Source of the DNA: an uncultured Gammaproteobacteria bacterium
GTDB taxonomy: Bacteria > Pseudomonadota > Gammaproteobacteria > Ga0077536
DNA length: 7,390 bases
Reading direction: 5' to 3'
Assembly (NCBI GenBank): GCA_903866355.1
Contig: CAIPNE010000450.1
Span: 1 to 7,390 of the forward strand
The notes under the pieces were generated by a model, which saw only the letters and a list, made by a program, of their open reading frames with translations, searched no databases and was not told where the DNA came from. Below are positions 5,083 to 7,390 of the stretch, one piece after another (position 1 is the stretch's first letter; every line of letters begins with the position of its first letter). The translations under genes were made by a program, and so were the position numbers.

Positions 5083-5646
5083 ATGGGTCACCGTTTATCA
5101 AAAATTTACACGCGTACCGGGGATGCCGGCACGACCGGTCTGGGCGACGGTAGTCGCGCCACCAAGGACTCCGCACGCATTCACGCGCTAGGCGAGGTCG
5201 ATGAACTCAATACGGTGTTGGGTCTGCTGTTAGTGGCGGATTTGCCCGTTGAAATGGCGGCGTCATTGCTGGAAATTCAGCACGATTTGTTTGATTTGGG
5301 GGGTGAATTATCTATCCCCGGCAGTTCGCTACTGGCCACCAACGCGGTGGCGCGGCTCGAAAGCTTGATCGATAGCTACAACGAAGCCTTGCCGCCGCTC
5401 AAAGAATTTATCTTGCCCGGCGGTAACGCCGCGTCGGCTTCCTGCCAGTTCGCACGCGCGGTGTGTCGCCGTGCGGAGCGGGCAGTCGTTGCGATCAGCG
5501 ACGCCACCCCGGTGTCGCAGAGCACGCTGCGCTATATCAACCGGCTCTCGGATTTGCTCTTTGTGCTGGCGCGGGTGCTGGCCCGGGCGAACGGAGGACA
5601 AGAAATTATGTGGGACCGTTCACGGTTTGCGCCCGCCGGTGGTTGA
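5083..5646 (+). CDS. PduO-type cob(I)yrinic acid a,c-diamide/cob(I)alamin adenosyltransferase
   Basis: This 187-residue cytoplasmic enzyme transfers the adenosyl group of ATP to reduced cobalamin, making coenzyme B12. It belongs to the PduO type rather than the CobA/BtuR type. The ATP-binding N-terminus reads KIYTRTGDAGTTGLGDG (7-23). It is followed by GEVDELNTVLGLL (37-49), IQHDLFDLGGELS (65-77), LPGGN (111-115), the arginine-rich helix FARAVCRRAER (123-133) with R129, R130 and E132, and YINRLSDLLFVLAR (151-164). Length is normal for the bacterial trimer. The start MGHRLSKIYT is the usual one for proteobacterial members; an in-frame ATG at 5071 would add four residues. No strong ribosome-binding site precedes either. 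No B12 synthesis or B12-dependent gene is nearby, so it may serve salvage. Its last 27 bp overlap the convergent aspartic protease gene. Confidence 0.94.
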   Translation: MGHRLSKIYTRTGDAGTTGLGDGSRATKDSARIHALGEVDELNTVLGLLLVADLPVEMAASLLEIQHDLFDLGGELSIPGSSLLATNAVARLESLIDSYNEALPPLKEFILPGGNAASASCQFARAVCRRAERAVVAISDATPVSQSTLRYINRLSDLLFVLARVLARANGGQEIMWDRSRFAPAGG

Positions 5647-6327
5647 GCTGGCGTAGCGTTCGCGCAGTTCCAACATATTGCCGGAACGGGTCATGTCGAG
5701 CTGGCGCAGCAAGGACTGTCCTAGCAACGCCACGCTGGGGTACGCCCCGTCGATGACCACGGCGTCGATCTCGTTGAGCGAGATCGATTGGATTTTCACG
5801 TTGCGCAGCCGCAGGGCATAAGCCCGCGTGGGTCCCGAGGCGGTTTCGACGGTGAGGGGTGTACCGTCCACGCGATACAACAGGCCGATGCGCCGGGCGG
5901 TATTGGCGTTCAGGGCGATAGTGGATGCACCGGTGTCAACGACAAACCGCAGGCCGTTGCCATTAATGCTGCCTTCGACGTAGAACTGGCCATCCCGGGC
6001 TTCAATTAAACGCGCACTGCGTGGGGTGGGGTGCGCCGTGATGGGGCCGCCGATGCGGGCATCTAAACCTACCCGGAAGGTCTCGCCACCCACGGCGAGG
6101 GTCGCGTGGGTAGCATCCGAATCAACTAGGCGCACGCCTTCTGGGCTGGTGTCGCCGCGCGTCAGCACCCGCCGCCGTCCTTGTATCTCCAACACGACTT
6201 GGTTGGGAAACAACGCCTGAACCACAATTTTTAAAGCGGGATCTGCGGCTTGCGCGCCGGTGAGGGTCAACAGGGCGATCCCGGCCAGAACGCCCGCAAT
6301 ATTTTTTGTCCAACAGAAAGTTCGCAT
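5620..6327 (-). CDS. secreted retropepsin-like aspartic protease (clan AA)
   Basis: This 235-residue protein has an N-terminal signal peptide (hydrophobic 10-22, cleavage probably after GAQA at 27) and a C-terminal single-lobed retropepsin-like domain. The active-site motif is FVVDTGASTIALN (128-140), with catalytic D131; such proteases act as dimers because each chain supplies one aspartate. The second family signature, a hydrophobic pair before glycine, is ALLGQSLLRQLDM (200-212). Residues 28-105 form an SH3-like or beta-rich segment with paired arginines and precede the protease domain, an arrangement seen in proteobacterial periplasmic members of the TIGR02281 type. Substrates are unknown; regulated cleavage of an envelope protein is a reasonable guess. 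It lies head to head with thrH (56-bp spacer) and tail to tail with the adenosyltransferase, with a 27-bp overlap of coding ends. The ATG at 6327 begins a normal signal peptide. Confidence 0.88.
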   Translation of the reverse strand: MRTFCWTKNIAGVLAGIALLTLTGAQAADPALKIVVQALFPNQVVLEIQGRRRVLTRGDTSPEGVRLVDSDATHATLAVGGETFRVGLDARIGGPITAHPTPRSARLIEARDGQFYVEGSINGNGLRFVVDTGASTIALNANTARRIGLLYRVDGTPLTVETASGPTRAYALRLRNVKIQSISLNEIDAVVIDGAYPSVALLGQSLLRQLDMTRSGNMLELRERYASSTTGGRKP

Positions 6328-6355
6328 GAGCCTGCTACACTGCCCCCCGTTTTTT

Positions 6356-6361
6356 TATAAC
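6356..6361 (+). promoter_or_regulatory. -10-like box upstream of thrH, readable on both strands
   Basis: TATAAC (6356-6361) matches five of six -10 bases and would start thrH transcription near 6368, shortly before its AGAGGTGGAG ribosome-binding region (6367-6376). The overlapping complement reads TATAAA (6359-6354), also five of six, facing the aspartic protease gene. No good -35 box accompanies either, so strength and direction are uncertain. Both genes must be controlled from this 56-bp spacer unless promoters lie inside the coding sequences. Confidence 0.4.
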
Positions 6362-6383
6362 TTAGCAGAGGTGGAGCTTCCCT

Positions 6384-6995
6384 ATGCATATTGCTTGTCT
6401 TGATTTCGAAGGGGTCTTGGTACCCGAGATTTGGGTCGGGCTGGCCGAGCGCACCGGCATCGCCGAACTGCGCGCCACGACACGCGAAATCCCGGATTAC
6501 CACCAGCTCATGGGCATGCGCTTGGCCGTCATGCGTGAACACGGCTTGGGTTTCGCCGATATTCGCGCCGCCGCCGACCAACTTGACCCGCTACCCGGTG
6601 CCTGCGAGTTTCTCGAGTGGTTGCGCAGCGAATATCAGGTTGCCATCGTGTCGGATACTTTCTACGAACTGGCCGCGCCGCTGCTGGAAAAGTTAGGGCA
6701 ACCGATGATGCTGTGTCACCGGCTAACGTTGGATCCCGCGGGCGCTATTAGCGGTTATCAGCTGCGCCAGCCCGATCCCAAACGCAAAGCCGTGCAGGGC
6801 TTTAAGTCGATGGAGTACCAAGTGGTGGCGACTGGCGACTCCTACAACGATATTCCGATGTTGGAAGAAGCTGATCGTGCGTGGTTTTTTTGTCCTCCAG
6901 ACAACGTGGTCCGTGATTATCCAGCCTTCCCAGTCGCGCGTAGCTATGCCGAACTGAAGGCGGCTTTTGCCGGTGCCAAGCGGGATTTTGGCTAG
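6384..6995 (+). CDS. thrH: phosphoserine phosphatase / homoserine phosphotransferase ThrH
   Basis: This 203-residue cytoplasmic HAD-superfamily enzyme closely follows Pseudomonas aeruginosa ThrH (about 205 residues), which dephosphorylates phosphoserine and can pass the phosphate to homoserine, linking serine and threonine synthesis. HAD motif I is CLDFEGVLVPE (5-15), with nucleophile D7 and general acid E9. Shared landmarks are ATTREIPDY (31-39), motif II VSDTFYE (89-95), GYQLRQPDPKR (124-134), which includes the motif III lysine K133, and motif IV GDSYNDIPML (151-160), with D152 and D156 for magnesium. The ATG is preceded by GGTGGAG at a spacing of seven bases. Its stop TAG (6993-6995) overlaps the stop of the convergent gluQ. 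No other serine or threonine gene is in view. ThrH is characteristic of gammaproteobacteria such as Pseudomonas and relatives. Confidence 0.96.
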   Translation: MHIACLDFEGVLVPEIWVGLAERTGIAELRATTREIPDYHQLMGMRLAVMREHGLGFADIRAAADQLDPLPGACEFLEWLRSEYQVAIVSDTFYELAAPLLEKLGQPMMLCHRLTLDPAGAISGYQLRQPDPKRKAVQGFKSMEYQVVATGDSYNDIPMLEEADRAWFFCPPDNVVRDYPAFPVARSYAELKAAFAGAKRDFG

Positions 6996-7390
6996 CTTCC
7001 TGAGCTAAGTGGGGCGGGTAGGTCGTCTGGTCGGCGCGATTGCAGCGGCACGTGCGCGAGCGACCACGCCCCGCAGGCCCACGCTAGGAGCGCAGCGGGT
7101 GCCGCACCCAAAGCGTCTGGCGGGGGCGGGTGGCCCAAAAACCGCAAGGCTAGTGTTAGCACCTCTGAGGCTGGGCGCCCCGTCACCGGGGCGGCCAAGG
7201 CGAGCTTGCTCAGCTTGCTGCCGTCCACGTCCAGCGCCAAAGGTAGATGGCAGTAGCGAGGTGTGGGCAGTCCCAGACACTGCTGGAGGTAGCGTTGGCG
7301 CGGGGTTGAATCCAGTAAATCCACGCCCCGCACAATTTCTGTCACGCCCATCCAGGCATCGTCCACCACGACCGCCAAATGGTAGGTGGG
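6992..7390 (-). CDS. gluQ: glutamyl-Q tRNA(Asp) synthetase, C-terminal part
   Basis: This is the C-terminal 132 residues of a GluRS-like protein without an anticodon-binding domain; the gene runs off the right edge, so its start is not visible. GluQ attaches glutamate to the queuosine base at the wobble position of tRNA(Asp). The visible part begins PTYHLAVVVDDAWMGVTEIVRG and continues STPRQRYLQQCLGLPTPRYCHLPL, the usual class I catalytic-core sequence of the family. It then shows GSKLSK, the KMSKS-type ATP loop. The protein ends soon after the helical tail, with no anticodon-binding domain, which separates it from GltX. Internal TTG or GTG codons near 7378 are not real starts. In many gammaproteobacteria gluQ follows dksA, which could be checked to the right. 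Its stop overlaps the thrH stop. Confidence 0.93.
   Translation of the reverse strand, partial: PTYHLAVVVDDAWMGVTEIVRGVDLLDSTPRQRYLQQCLGLPTPRYCHLPLALDVDGSKLSKLALAAPVTGRPASEVLTLALRFLGHPPPPDALGAAPAALLAWACGAWSLAHVPLQSRRPDDLPAPLSSGS

Overview
The window looks like chromosomal DNA of a free-living gammaproteobacterium with a GC-rich genome. The inference rests on gene content: a ThrH-type phosphoserine phosphatase close to the Pseudomonas protein, a GluQ tRNA(Asp) modification enzyme, a stand-alone lipid-A-biosynthesis N-terminal (LAB_N) protein and an LptF-type lipopolysaccharide permease. The genus cannot be read from the sequence. No IS element, prophage, CRISPR array, rRNA or tRNA was found.

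Layout, left to right. Positions 1-170 are non-coding and hold two inverted repeats. Then come two minus-strand genes: a Tat-exported beta-carbonic anhydrase (171-953) and an epoxide-hydrolase-type alpha/beta hydrolase with a TTG start (1148-2185). Positions 2186-2619 form a 434-bp spacer. It carries six perfect 11-bp tandem repeats inside an imperfect inverted repeat, plus a short motif shared with the left end of the window.

Next is a compact minus-strand operon read from 4884 down to 2620: a family 2 glycosyltransferase, a LAB_N membrane protein (stop and start overlap as ATGA) and a divergent LptF-like permease. Together they suggest envelope-lipid or LPS work: a polyprenyl-phosphate sugar donor is made, a small membrane partner acts with it, and a permease-like protein follows. 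No lptG and no ArnT-like transferase is in the window.

Divergent from the operon is a PduO-type cob(I)alamin adenosyltransferase (5083-5646, plus) behind a readable sigma-70-like promoter. It converges on, and overlaps by 27 bp, a secreted retropepsin-like aspartic protease (5620-6327, minus). That gene is divergent from thrH (6384-6995, plus) across a 56-bp spacer. thrH in turn converges on gluQ (6992 to the window end, minus, partial), and their stop codons share the palindrome CTAG.

Most genes are recognisable housekeeping or accessory metabolism. The parts most worth a second look are the GT2/LAB_N/LptF-like operon, the altered signature loop in its permease, the repeat-bearing spacer behind it, and a terminator-like hairpin in its leader.
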